This document shows positions 36,696 to 48,290 of a stretch of DNA of 64,000 nt, piece after piece. The notes below the pieces were generated by a model. That model was not told the DNA's origin. It made no database searches and saw nothing but the letters and a program-made list of their open reading frames with translations. The DNA comes from Reticulitermes speratus (lineage: Eukaryota > Arthropoda > Insecta > Blattodea > Rhinotermitidae). Position numbers and translations under genes: made by a program. Location: positions 20,396,021 to 20,460,020 of the forward strand of contig JAJKFL010000042.1 of the NCBI GenBank assembly GCA_021186555.1, given 5' to 3'. Positions within the stretch are counted from its first letter, which is position 1; each line of letters opens with the position of its first letter.

Positions 36696-36909
36696 TTAAC
36701 CATTTGAAGACTGATGATTTTCTAAATCGTATATAAAATTCCATCGTGCCCCACAGAGAATACTGTCCGTCTCCACTATTAAGACAAATTAGTTAATGCA
36801 GTTTAGGGAATTAATCACTCTTTGTTATGAGAATCATACGGAATACATAAATGTGATGTCGCAAAGCACAGAGTTTCTCACTATTACCACTCGGCCTTAA
36901 AGGGTTCAA
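36696..36909. mobile_element. short inverted-repeat element, TTAA-type MITE
   Basis: The left side opens TTAACCATTTGAAGACTGAT at 36696. The right side, on the other strand, opens TTGAACCCTTTAAGGCCGAG. Both resemble the TTAACCCTTTAACGCC edge at 5369. The ends match at about two bases in three by eye, so this is a decayed miniature element of roughly 210 bases with no coding content. Confidence 0.4.
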
Positions 36910-37130
36910 TGCCGATTCATACAAGGAAATAAGAATGAAACTGACAAGAACGCCTCGGATAAGAACATAAAAATATTTTTGTGATAGCGAATTCCACCTT
37001 GACGATTACGTAGACCTATTTATGGGAATTTTAATAGCATAATAAACCTTAATGAAACACTGTATAAATGATTCAAAATGTTCTGTTCATATCCACTAAA
37101 AGCCTGTTTCAGCAGACCTTTCGGGAGTTC
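36910..37130. other. no recognised feature
   Basis: Short unassigned spacer before the Jockey-type LINE. Confidence 0.4.
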
Positions 37131-37260
37131 GTTGCCAGCAGTGACGAACTAAGACTTGTTTAGTACTTTGCTCGAAGACTGCAAGTGTTACCTCCTTCCA
37201 GGCGTGGGAGTGTAAGTCTGTTTCTTTTCCTTTTCTTTTCGTTTCCATCTTTATCGTCAT

Positions 37261-38433
37261 TATGAGTCTACCTGGTGTCTAAACACAAGACTATTGTCCC
37301 GCACCGGGATCGAAACGCAAACGTAGTCAAATTAAACAACCTGTTGGGGCAAGTTCAACCTTCGAGTCCACAAACCAGTTTGCCGTTTTGTCGGAAAGTG
37401 ACTCCGACACAGAAGACATCGCTGTAGCTTTACAGCGAAATAACTGTAATTCCAGGATTCCACCAGTCGTTATTTACAGTTATCCTAACAACAACTCTGC
37501 CACACTAAAGTAAGTAAATGAGAAGTTGTCTGCTCCTGTTGTGAAATCAAAATCACACCGACTACTTCTGTACACGAAATCAATCGAAGATTACAAAGTG
37601 CTTTTGACTGAATTTAAAAACGCTAATTTAGCTTATCATACGTACCCATTACCAGACGCAGTCCAGCCTCGACTGGCTTTTAAGGACATTCCTCCTAACT
37701 TTCCTGTTGAAGGAATACAAGCTGACCTGGAATCTCAGGAATTGCGAGTAGTGAAGATTGTCCAGATTAGGAAAACATATAGAGCATCACAAAGTTATAA
37801 CCAAATTCATAGTGTTTTTTGTAACTTTTCAACACTGCACTGAAGTATGTAACGTACTCAAGATAAAAAGTACGCCACTGCAATGGGAAAATACAAGAGC
37901 ACCAAGCTAGTCGGTCAATGCTTTAACTGTCAAACTTTTGGTCGTTCATCCAACTATTTCGGCAAACGCCCCAGGTGCGTCAAATGCGACCAACCTCATA
38001 AAACTCAGGAATGCACGAAAACCGCGGGCACACCTCCAAAATGTGTCAAATGTGGCAAAGTTCACACGGCTAATTTCACTGAATGTCCTTCCTATAAACA
38101 ACTGACTCTATCACATCAGCTTCAATCACGCATCACGGAACCAAACACACCTGCTTTCAGTTGAAACCAGCTCACTTTCCAGCTTTCAAGCCGATGGCAT
38201 CATCACAACGATCACACAAAACATGGTCTCAAACCACGTCTCAACCTCCGGCCACAACTGATTCGCAGCCTCTCAGTTCATTCATTGGAACCTTAAAAAC
38301 CTTTCTTACTACTTCTAACATTCAACATATATGTCAGATTTTACGTTCGTTAACTCTCCAGTTGCAATCTACCAGTGACCCCGTTGCAAAAATCATGGTG
38401 GTACTCGAAGCTTGTTTCACGAATTCAATTTAA
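37261..38433 (+). pseudogene. Jockey LINE ORF1 (gag-like), broken
   Basis: A starting methionine at 37261 (MSLPGV) is followed after a frame change by SKRKRSQIKQ and ESDSDTED, a typical acidic stretch. Then LLLYTKSIEDYKVLLTEF and IPPNFPVEGIQADLESQELR form the RNA-binding/PRE_C2HC-like part (37560-37790). The zinc knuckles lie at 37913-38090: CFNCQTFG, CVKCDQPHKTQEC and CVKCGKVHTANFTECP, a CCHC-rich triplet usual for Jockey gag proteins. One knuckle has lost its normal histidine spacing (GRSSNYFGKR). It would coat element RNA. Stops and frame changes separate these blocks. Confidence 0.82.
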
Positions 38434-39050
38434 GTCATAGCCGTCGAATTTAAAAGTGGAGTGCTAATTCCGTTAAACCTAAAAAATCGGAACTAGCTAA
38501 TTTTCTATTTCTTAACAACTTAGATATTGCAGCCAATTGTGAATCAAAACTCCCATAAATTCTCTATAACCGTACAGATCTAACCAATTCGCTGGTGGAG
38601 TCATGCTTTTAGTTAAGACATGACCAGTTCTCACTTCCAGGTGTTGTTAATTTAGAAACTATCGCTGTTTGTTTATACATGCAAAATAATAATCGTCTTC
38701 TATTTGTTTCTATTCACAACCCACCTGATTCCATTCTTCTTTACTCCGACCTTGACACTGTTTTCCCCTCATTTGATTCAGTTTTCTTAGTTGGTGATTT
38801 GAATAGTAAACATAGAGCTTGCAATTGTAATGCTGCTGAACGAAGAGGTCATAAGATTTTATCTTACTGTTTACCACGGGACCTTGTAGTAAACTATCCC
38901 GAACGTCCAACGTAATTTCATACCAACTTTCAACTCAATGTCCTTGACATTACTCTCTTACAACGCTGTAATTTTTCAAAATCAAAGTCCGTTCCAGCAC
39001 TGTCCTCTGATCATAACCCTGTGGTTTTTAAGATCTTATCATGCCCTTCC
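38434..39050 (+). pseudogene. Jockey LINE ORF2 endonuclease domain, broken
   Basis: The N-terminal part reads NSVKPKKSELANFLFLNNLD and ESKLP, the usual active-site glutamate region. Next come RLLFVSIHNPP, then FLVGDLNSKHRACNCNAAER (GDLN at 38793, a catalytic aspartate and asparagine) and SSDHNPVVFKI (about 39005), the final SDH motif. It is an APE-like endonuclease that would nick target DNA. Stops interrupt at least two places, and the natural first codons cannot be fixed. Confidence 0.8.
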
Positions 39051-39469
39051 TTTTCTGCAACTCGCCAAATTTTGATTCCAAACAAGCTGATAAGCCACTC
39101 TTCCGCTCCACACTACACCGATTGATCGTCATTAACCCCAGCATCAGAGACCGCCCTGACCTTGAACGGACAGTTCAAGTCTTTTCCTCACCAGTGCGCC
39201 AAGTTGCATCCACAGCTATTCCACGACTCACTGTCCCGTTGTCATTGCATTCCCTCTCCCTCAAGCCAGGTTAAACTCACAAAGCTCAAAAACTATTTCC
39301 GCTAGCGATATCAAAGTTCCGACTCCACCTGTTCCATCTCCTTCACCAACTTCTCTCCAGTGTTCTGATTTCCCAGCTGACTCAATTACAACTGAGCACG
39401 CTTCACCCCAAAGAGAAACCTATTAGGAAGATCGTCAAGTATTTTAACAAATGTAAACACTCTGCCCCT

Positions 39470-41000
39470 CCATAAACGACCAAGGTGTGCAGACCTATAC
39501 TTCAGCTGATAAAGCTGAGCTCCTAGTACGCCACTTTGAACGGATTCATCATCGTCACTAGGACCAAGGAGGAGCCTATCACGCTCGCATTGTCAATCGC
39601 ACTGTCTGAACTGTTTTCAATCGCCCACAACCAAGCTCCAATGAGGCCAATCTCACCAGCCAGACTAAACTCCGACGAATTATTCAATTCCTCAAAACCA
39701 AATCCGTCCCTGGAACGGAATGTATCTCAGCTGTTTTGCTGCGACACCTCTCTCGTAAAGCTCTCATCCATTTAACCCTATATTTAACCATATCCTGATG
39801 TTTGAATATTTCCCCACTGCCTGGAAATCCGCCAAGTTTCTACCCATCCAAAAACCCGGGAAACCACCATCTGACCCCTGTTCTCATAGACCCATTAGAC
39901 TTTTAAGTACTTTATGCAAACTACTAGAGCGTGCTGTAGCCTGCAGATTGAACTCTCTTATCCACCAGAACCACATTCTGCCCCCGGAAAAATTCGGCGT
40001 CCATAAAAACATTCAAAAGTCTCTCAACTTCCAAGAACCACCGAATTCATTACTCATGGCTTTGATATTAAAAAAAACATACAGGCATGGTCCTACTTAA
40101 TACTGAAAAGACCTATGACACTGTTTGGATTAACAGCCTACCTTACAAGCTTATCTTACATCGTTTACCGCACTATCTTTTCTTCCTTAAGTCCTACTTG
40201 GAAGACCTTACCTTCTCTGTCCATCATTCATCCCAAAACGCACTCCATCCGGTCTACCCCAGGGTGCAGTGCTATCAAATACACTGTTTTCTCTTTACCT
40301 TTCTGGCATGCCGCGTCTTCCACACACTCACGTCACATTATTCGCAGATGACACAGCTCTTAAATCTCAATACTGGCGTCCTAATACCATCTCCCGCAGA
40401 CTTAGTCAAGCAGTAGCAACCTTACTCAAATACTTTACTAAATGGAAGCTCCGCTTAAATATCCACCAAACCGAAGCAATTTTTTTTCGACCGACACCCT
40501 CTTTCTCAGACCCTGTTCAAATTGATGATTCCTTGGTGCCCCAGGCCTCATACGTACAGTATTTAAACCTTCTGTTAGACACTACACTCCTCTACAACAA
40601 ACAGTTACGTACCGCCACCAACAACTCCAAAGGCTTTCTTTGTACCATCTTCCCCCTATTGCTCGAGACTCCACACTTTCACAGAAAACCAAATTAACCC
40701 TATATAAATTACTCATCCTATCCATTCTCACTTACGCTGCTCCTGTCTGGATTTCTACATGTGACTCAAACTACCTTTAAAATCCAAGATGACCAAAACA
40801 AGAGCTTACGAGTGATCAGTAAGTATCCCAGGGGTGCTCTCATCTCACAATTATACGACATTCTCAATATTGAACCTATTCAAGAGTTCATCCACCGACT
40901 CAGAGTCAAATTGTTTGCTCACTGTCCATCCCACCCTAACTCCATGGTTCAACAAATCGGGAATTACACCTTATACGGCCTGAATTCTATGTGTAAAAAT
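39470..41000 (+). pseudogene. Jockey LINE ORF2 reverse transcriptase, broken
   Basis: Recognisable blocks are WKSAKFLPIQKPGKPPSDPC and RPIRLLSTLCKLLERAVACR at about 39830-39950, the motif normally LDIEKAFDTVW here LLNTEKTYDTVW (40093), the turn HTHVTLFADDTALKS with the catalytic FADD at about 40341-40352, and the thumb FTKWKLRLNIHQTEAIFF. The C-terminal DDQNKSLRVISKYPRGALI and SQLYDILNIEPIQEFIHRLR follow at about 40790-40905. The frame changes repeatedly, and the segment before the FADD box (PQGSVLSPTL in working copies) is frame-shifted. Confidence 0.85.
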
Positions 41001-41205
41001 ATAGACATAAAAGTCCGAAACACATTTTGCTGTAACCAGCTCACAACCAGATATAATGTTTTTTTCACTACTTTTATTTATCTGTACCTCTATTTACCTT
41101 TATTTAATGTACTGACAGTTATTCAAATTGGTTATAGAAAAACGTTTGTGTCTTTCTTTGTACACACTGTAAATATGTTCTTGGAAATAAATAACGTTAA
41201 AAAAC

Positions 41206-42128
41206 ATTTCCTCTTCCTCCATACTTTCTTCTGAAGACGGATACACAAGCAGCCTACGAAACATTATGTATAAAATCTCGGCTACAGACTATGAACAATA
41301 TCCAGATCATTCTATAACAGCACAATACCGTTTTCCGTTACTCCCAGTTTAAGCCGTTCACGACCAAACCAGGAACATTTGTAATCCAACTAAAGCCTTA
41401 CAAGGCACACCACCACACACATCTGGTGCTCCGTTAGCAGGGTTCTTGAATGCCTCAATGGAACCTTCTTGACCACACTTACTGGAGTTATCGCTGCCCG
41501 CTTCTGTTTTAATATTATACCGCTGAACGATAGAAGTCCTACAGAGCACGCAGGAATATTCTACTGTATCAATTTGTGTGTGTTCAACCTACTCATCTCT
41601 ACCTATCATAAATATCCTGCTGCATAGCAGATCTGTTATTCATCCCGTCGACTGTTGCTCTCTAGAGACATCCAAACTACGCTCCATTAGACTCCTTCAG
41701 ATTTTCCGCTCGCTCTATATTCCCAACCTAACACCCCTTCGGATATTCATCTCTCCCGAGCGTTCCAGCCACCTACATCCAACTTGGGATCCAACAAACC
41801 ACCGCGACTGTTGTGAATAATCAGGGTTCAGTTTCCCAGCGTTTATCTATGCTGCTGATAATATAGGGTTTACAGTTGGTTTCTCAGAATTCGGATCACA
41901 AACATCTCCCCTACGGGTACGCAATTAGACTTCTATGAACTCGGGCATGTTCGTATTAGCCAGCTTGAATAGAAAACACTGAGCAGATCGGAAGCACAAG
42001 GACGAACAATACTATAGAACAAGTTTATTATTCTGCAGCGTTTATTTCTCTTCAATGCTCATCTAAATAACCCAAATGTTATCCACTGCCTCTCCGACCA
42101 CTATTCAAATTGTTACTAACGCATACAT
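41206..42128. other. no recognised feature
   Basis: Unassigned sequence between the LINE and a SINE; short motif-free frames only. Confidence 0.5.
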
Positions 42129-42129
42129 A

Positions 42130-42420
42130 TATTGGCCGTGCCATGGCTCAGGCGGTTAGTCGCCGGCCTTTCACAGCGGAGGCCTGGGTTCGATCCCGGG
42201 TCAGTCCATGTGAGATTTGTGGTGGACAAATTGGCACTGGGACAGGGTTTTCTCCGAGTTGTCAGTTTTCCCCTGTTAATTTAATTCCACTGGTGCTCCA
42301 TTAATTGTAAAACTTGGTGAAAAAAACCTGCTCATATTCATCACAGGGGTTGCACAAGAAGCCCCAAGGCTGCGGTGCGTCCGTAGCATCTGCTGCGGGG
42401 CCCTTCACCACGCAAAAAAT
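42130..42420 (+). mobile_element. SINE family E
   Basis: The head has a box A-like CATGGCTCAGGCGGTTAGTC (42143) and box B GGGTTCGATCCCGGG (42187-42201). The body includes ATTTGTGGTGGACAAATTGG and GTTTTCTCCGAGTTG, and the end reads TGCTGCGGGGCCCTTCACCA with an A-rich tail AAAAATAAAAATAAA. Opposite-strand relatives lie at 55194, 55495 and about 52900. A weak duplication (ATACATATATT and ATACACATTAAT) flanks it. Confidence 0.9.
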
Positions 42421-42435
42421 AAAAATAAATACACA

Positions 42436-44479
42436 TTAATTTACTAAATGTGACTGAAGGATCTTTCAGCTACAGGGTTCTTCTTGAATTTCTTGTTAAT
42501 TAAGTGCGCACTTTTAAAGTAGTGCTGAGGAAATGTAGCATCCACGGAAGCAAAACATGCAGACTGAATTAAATTAGGAATCCCAGTAAGAACCAGACCA
42601 TTTGGGAATATCTTATGGTAGTTCGCAGAATAATATTATAACGAATTTCCAAAAAATGTGATATGAGATTGCGAAGTGGATTTTTCTGACTCAATATAGA
42701 CTCGAGCTGTAGGCTTCTGCGAACACGGCAATGACCTTTATGTTCCCAGTACGTTGGAAACTATCTTGACTAATTCAGTGAATACTATTTTCTGAAGAAT
42801 GCCTCTGCTCCATCGAGTAATTTGCGTCATGTGGGATATGGTTTCCCTTAACAAACAAACAGCTCTCGAAATTGCTAATTACATATATGTTTCACGACGT
42901 AACTAAATATTTACATAACATACCTCAAAACACAACACCGCTAGCACACACACCTGAAATTGCACAAGATATCAGATTTACTTTAAACTGCCTCCGGTTT
43001 AGACTGGAACCTAGAACTTACCGGACACAATGCGGTGTTGTTGACTACTCGCTCACGGCTTTTGACAGGTACCAGAAGCAGTCAGTGACTTGTATCTTGT
43101 CTCTTCGGTGATGACATTGATGTAGGCAACGATGATAATGTTCTTGAAGGATTAATATCAGTCCAGTAACTTCGTGTTCGCAACTATGACCTCTGGGAAA
43201 TTATACGGGGTTATACAGTAAAATTGCATAACTTACTGTATCTACCTACATATATTATAAGTCCATTATACTGGAAAGCTTTATAATTTTTTACTGGCCA
43301 TGTTTGTTTTCGGGTTTTATGGGTCATAAACTTCCACGCCCTAGTTATAAGGGACAATGATGCAACTTTCTACCTGTTGATCCCTGCAGATAAATTGTGG
43401 GAGAAAATTAATCATACCATATAACATACCACGTTAGCTACACAACTCCATCACATTTTCATGGTCCTTTTCCAAAGTCGTTTAATGCTGTGTTTAACCA
43501 ATTTTCTTACTGCATAAGAACACATAGGCCTGTAGTACCTTCATGTCTATGTGCATCCACATTTCACCCTAACAACTTCGGAAAAAAGGTGACAGAATTT
43601 TCTGGCAGTATAAAACATGTTGATGTGAGACGTAATTGTTAAACTAAACACAAAAAGCAAGGACTCAAAAATGACATGAAAAGTATGACACTTGTAGAAA
43701 AAACCACTTTTGTAGACTACTTAATAATTTCCTGCCATCACTATTACCAACTCTGCGGCAGAGCCAAATTCTGAGGTAGAAGTGACTGTAACGTCCATTG
43801 ATCTAAGCTGGCTAAACCGCATAAATTCTGAGTTTTACTAGGAGATTCCCGGTTCGCATTCCGGTCGAAATATCTATTATAATTCCTGTAGTTTTTCGTG
43901 GTCTTCCTCATTCCCTTGACGTGAGTGTATGTATAGCATATCTTGTAATCGGGGACCGCATTATCCTTTCAAGTTTACCGAAAGTTACGATTTTCTGTCA
44001 TGGCTGAAAGCTACATAAATTCTATGTTTATACAGCATCGTTAGATAGCCTACGAGTAGTCGACTTTTGTCCATCAGGCTGATGTTCTCATTTATTCCTC
44101 CCTTGATTCAAAATATCTGAGGCAGTACACACCGCAGACGACGAGATGGTGTCTGCCACGGTGTAGTGGACTGCAATGGTGGGTGGGGGGCGGCCTAATG
44201 AGCTGCTATTGCTATCAGCGATAGGCGGTACTATTGTTAAACACTGACTGAAAACATCAAGCAATTCGTGTAGCGCACAGTGAAAGAGGGTACCGTGAAC
44301 TTACTTTCAGGATGGGTAGTAGCGCTCGTTATTTATTACGAAGTCTTGCACATGCGCAGATATCCCATTCCTTGCAGGGAACAACTCCTGGTCTGTGGAT
44401 AGTAATACGTGTAGTAACTGAGAGCTGTTTGAATTAACTGACCCGTCGCTAGATTCCAGGAGAAAACACGGTTAATTTT
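42436..44479. other. no recognised feature
   Basis: Unassigned sequence. At 43800-43870 a degraded box A/B pair (AAGCTGGCTAAACCGC and CCCGGTTCGCATTCC) suggests a SINE head too worn to assign. Confidence 0.45.
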
Positions 44480-44835
44480 TCGTCACGAATTCATACCGGG
44501 TATGTAAAGCTCTTCTGCTACCCATTGGGAACTAGGGGATCTGGTTCAATTATAGTATGGCAAGAGATTTTTGTCTGCCACAAAGCGTCCAGACGGACTC
44601 TGAGGCGCACCCAGTCTCATATTCATTGGGTACCAGGGCGTATTTTCCCCGAGTTACAGCAGTAAGGGCGATATTAAGAATGAGTGGATCGATACTTCCG
44701 CTCCCCCACATCCCTTCATGGTGTGCACAAGGAAAATTTTGCATTGGCTTTACTAGGGTATCTTCCAAGAAGAAGCGACTCGAGAGTGGAGCTGACCACT
44801 CACTCATTTCAGTACTGAAGTTGAAGAACATACAA
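44480..44835 (+). mobile_element. SINE family B, diverged
   Basis: A worn head (CATACCGGGTATGTAAAGCT, then GGATCTGGTTCAATTATAG) is followed by body landmarks GTCCAGACGG, ATTGGGTACCAGGGCGTATT, GAGCTGACCACTCACTC and GAATGAGTGGATCGATAC near the place where other copies read GTACAGCTATACC. The order of the last two blocks is not clean, so the copy may include a rearrangement. The tail is not obvious. Confidence 0.5.
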
Positions 44836-45529
44836 CTTTTTTTCCCCCCATTACGAGTTTACTACTCCGTCCTAGACAGTGAAATAGCTTTATATATCCA
44901 ACACACCTGTTTTAATTACATCAGTATTATTAATTACCTGACGGGTGTGAAGCAATTTCTCCACTGTGATAATAAAATGAATAGTTTAGAATATACTTCT
45001 GTTTCTCCGTGACTTTGAAACAAGCCTTGGTGTGACAAATGCCTGCAGGCACGCCATTCTGCTCACAATCTGGTAATCGAGCACCTAACCTAGACGCAGT
45101 TTCGTGTCTGGCAGGCAGCAATTAGTGGAGTCGTTAATGTCGGATTAACGTTTTGAAATTTATTGCCGCGCAAAATGGCGGATGTGTACGAGGTTCGTTA
45201 GTTCTGCATAAGCTGAGAGTGGGTAAACTGAAAGCAGAGATCAGTCTTAGCTGTGTTATGAAGAAAAATAATGTAATTCTCACAATGTCATTGAGTAGCA
45301 TTTTGTGACAAATACACATATTATTTGTTTCACAGTTATTTTAGCAATTTTGCTTAATTTTGAAAAAGTAAACGAAGTGAACGCATGGAGGAAAGGTCAT
45401 GTTTGTCCTGATGATTCTACTTTCCAGACTCCTGTAAACATTTAAATTACGTTTGATGTAGATTCACACCACATGTCGCCGGATACCTCCCAGTTTCTGT
45501 GCAAGATATGCGTTTCTCACAGCATTGTT
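44836..45529. other. no recognised feature
   Basis: Unassigned sequence; short frames on both strands without motifs. Confidence 0.45.
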
Positions 45530-45688
45530 GATGAAGACTCCAGTCTTCTAGGATATGACGCCGTGTAGACTAATAAGTAGGCACCAGCAATATTTCGGAG
45601 AAGCTTGCTGCACCCATCTCCGAAACGTTTGAGCTTATATACAATTTCATAAGGTGTCATATCCCAGAAGACTAAAATCCTCATCTAT
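45530..45688. repeat. small palindromic element
   Basis: Outer arms GATGAAGACTCCAGTCTTCT (45530) and its inverted partner near AGAAGACTAAAATCCTCATC (45667) pair with gaps; both flank ATATGAC/GTCATAT. An inner perfect stem TTCGGAGA (about 45594) and TCTCCGAA (about 45617) lies inside. Related text occurs at 54190-54310. I know no named family. Confidence 0.65.
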
Positions 45689-46447
45689 CCATCTACATCT
45701 CAGCTAACTTATATTCCATTCCTTCAGTTGAGTAAAAAAAGCAACTAGTCTAAAATAACTACGGCTCGGCCCATGATGTAACGTTCCTTAGTCAACCTTT
45801 TTGTCGCTCTGTGATATTAGGCCGCTGACAACGTGTAAGACTTTTGTTCACAGCGTGTTCTTTCCACAATAAAATACACATTCAGCGTCAATTTATTCCC
45901 TAACCTAAGAGTCCTTTTTCAGAAGCAAATTACGTTTCTCTGAAGGTGATTCACCATCGTTGTGCTTTTGAGCAAATATATATATATATTTCCAAATATA
46001 GAGTCATACACAACACCATATACAAGTCGATTAGGCAAAAAGTTTCGGCTCATTACAAGCCATCACCACGCCCTCTCTTTTAAGAGCCATTCAATAAAAA
46101 GCTTATGATCGCAGTAGGAAAGAGAGCTCTTCCTGTACAAAGTACATCATAGAAATATATTAAGAAAAATTATTAGTACACAGTGTAACAAGTATTTACA
46201 AAAATATAGTATAGGAGTAATTATTAACAATTGCATAAATACCCTTTTAAAAACTGTTTTAAAAAAGTAAATATTAAGTGAATTAATCTTCTACACTGAA
46301 ATGTAAGTACATATAATTTCGGTTTTTATCTATAACACCAAACTGTTTACGTGAATAGCAATACTAATACTGGAATGCTTAAAAGAGGAACCTTTAAATA
46401 ACACGTAATTAATTTTTTTATTCTTAGACATTACTGTTCCGAACTGC

Positions 46448-46480
<33 letters not shown>
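46448..46480. repeat. (TAA)n microsatellite
   Basis: Uninterrupted TAA trinucleotides in the loop of the fold-back element. Confidence 0.97.
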
Positions 46481-46482
<2 letters not shown>

Positions 46483-46827
46483 TAACCTTACTGACTATAG
46501 ACGTTTTCTTGGAGTAATTTAAAATTAAATTTCAAGATACTTACTTTGTGTCAATTGAAGACTTCTGTGCCTTACAAGAGCACGATCAACGTGTGCACAA
46601 TATATTTGATTTACTGCCTACCAATGCCTTTTTAAAACAGTTTTTAAAAACGATTCTTATACAAATTTTTAATACTCGAATTACCCTTATACTATATTTT
46701 TTAAATATTTTTTTACACTTTTACTAATAATTTTTTATACATTCCTATGACATTCTTTGTAAAGGAAGAGCTCTCTTTCCTAATGCAGTCATAAGCTTTC
46801 TATTGAAAAGTTCTTAAAAGAGAAGGC

Positions 46828-46854
46828 CTGATGATGGCTTTTAATAAGCCGAAA
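46828..46854 (+). other. hammerhead-ribozyme-like core in the right arm
   Basis: CTGATGA (46828-46834) is followed by a hairpin GGCTT-TTAAT-AAGCC and then GAAA (46851-46854), which has the order of the conserved core of a hammerhead ribozyme: CUGANGA, stem II, GAAA. The left arm carries a worn version on the opposite strand. Against it, the bases just before CTGATGA do not pair with those after the expected cleavage site, and stem III is poor. Chance or decay are both possible. Confidence 0.3.
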
Positions 46855-46918
46855 GCTTCTGCGTAATCGACTTTTATATGGTGTTGTTTAAGACCGTATT
46901 TTGGTAAATATATATTTA

Positions 46919-47185
46919 AGGAAATTTAAGAGAAATTTAAACTAAAAAATTGAATAACAACGGAGAAAATTAATTAAATCCCTTGTACGAATTATGCTCT
47001 CAAGTTCATACACAATTGATTCATATATTAACCGATTTAAGCCCAAAATTTTGTGCTCTTTAAAAAATAATTGCTGTTTTTCTTATTTTGCTCCTTATTG
47101 CTGTTGCTACTTGTTTGTAAAGTATGAAGAAAACAAAAAATACACTGTACGGTGAAGAAGCAGGGGGTTTAATTTCGAAGCTAGT
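46919..47185. other. no recognised feature
   Basis: AT-rich spacer before the compound microsatellite. Confidence 0.5.
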
Positions 47186-47198
47186 GACACACACACAA

Positions 47199-47230
<32 letters not shown>

Positions 47231-47252
47231 TATATATATATATATATATATA
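47186..47252. repeat. compound (AC)n(AT)n microsatellite
   Basis: CA-rich repeats with one interruption, followed by AT dinucleotides with one slip (TATATTATAT). Confidence 0.95.
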
Positions 47253-48288
47253 GTAAGAACTGTACTTTAGATGTTTGAAGGAGTTGCTTGTCATAAAAGC
47301 CTAGCAGTGGCCAATAACATAAGCCAGCTCAGTTCCGTCTACACCTTCCCTAAAGAAGCATGACAAAATTAACCTGTACGCTGTCGACTTCTACGTTAGC
47401 TGAGAGCTTTTTACAACTAATATGGCATATGTCCTTTTCACATGCATGTTACTTACACTGCCCATCGTAACTGCTTTTATCTAACAATTTAAAAATTGTA
47501 AAGTACAATATAGTAGTACGTCGATCAAATACACAACATTTCAGACTCTGTGGTATTAGAGAAGCAATTAATAGCCCACAATATTTAAAAGGGCTGCTGA
47601 GGTAGGGTTGTTATTCAGTGCACAGATGCTTGGCGCAAACTAATGCTGCATTATGTACGTTGCTAATAGCACTGTTGTAACTTGGGCTCCTGCGTTTTGC
47701 TCTGAGTGTGAGGCGAAGGCCGAGGTATAATTTACAGCACCCTCCTCACCCCATTCTTGGTTGCAGGGAAAAGACAATAAAAGCGCATATTAGTAACTCA
47801 GAGAGAGACGGAACCTCAAGTTATACATAGTAATGAGATCTGTATCTGACCCAGGGGTGCCAACCTTATTTCACTGGAAAACTGCCAACTTGTCTTGTTT
47901 ATTGCTATAAAGCAACTTTGCTGATACAGACAACACAAAATGTTGGAAACGTACGCGGTTTCACGTACGGTATTTGTTTCTGCTGTTTAACATTCTAAAG
48001 TTTTGTTTGCAAAACATTTGGATATACGTAATATTGGTTACACACGCTATCAGTGTGACTGCAGATGGGGAAAAAGTGTGTATCGGCAGTCTACTGTGTT
48101 ATCCATTTGCGTGGCTACATGACGAACACGCAAGGTGACTGGGATTAAATCGTCACAACGTAGGTAAGACACAATCCTTAAGTGTTGTGAGGCAGCAGAG
48201 TTAAACTCAATACGAGTAAATCACAGAGAGATAAACAATAGACAGCCATACTATTTACAATACCCCTGCAAGTAATGGATATTGTAAA
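47253..48288. other. no recognised feature
   Basis: Unassigned sequence. CAGGGGTGCCAACC at 47853 resembles a hAT-transposon end but has no partner. Confidence 0.45.
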
Positions 48289-48290
48289 TA

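Larger units (their letters stand above)
37131..41205 (+). mobile_element. nearly full-length, decayed Jockey-type LINE
   Basis: Two coding regions in the order of Jockey-clade elements can be followed on the plus strand: a gag-like ORF1 with zinc knuckles (about 37261-38433), then ORF2 with an APE-type endonuclease (38434-39050) and a reverse transcriptase (about 39780-41000). After the coding part come an AATAAA (41186-41191) and a short A-run at about 41198-41204, taken as the 3' end. The 5' edge is uncertain and could lie near 37130. Many frame changes and stops mean it is not active. No target duplication was identified. Confidence 0.88.
45974..46918. mobile_element. fold-back element with about 290-base arms
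   Basis: The left arm (about 45974-46267) and the reverse complement of the right arm (about 46627-46918) match end to end at roughly four in five by eye. Shared landmarks are CAACACCATATAMAAGTCGA, AAGCTTATGA, GGAAAGAGAGCTCTTCC and AAAACTGTTTTAAAAA. A TAA microsatellite (46448-46480) sits in the 360-base loop. The outermost bases are AT-rich (AAATATATAT) and the target duplication is not clear. There is no coding content. It could be a large MITE or a fold-back element of an unknown family. Confidence 0.85.

Noticed and set aside
42134-42206. Possible real tRNA genes (also heads at 8017, 9476, 23890, 34898, 52537 and 60613)
   Set aside because: Box A and B are present but the acceptor and anticodon stems do not form a cloverleaf, and each is followed by a conserved non-tRNA body and tail, so they are SINE heads.
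47851-47880. CAGGGGTGCCAACC, like a hAT-transposon end
   Set aside because: No matching inverted partner or eight-base duplication was found within several kb.
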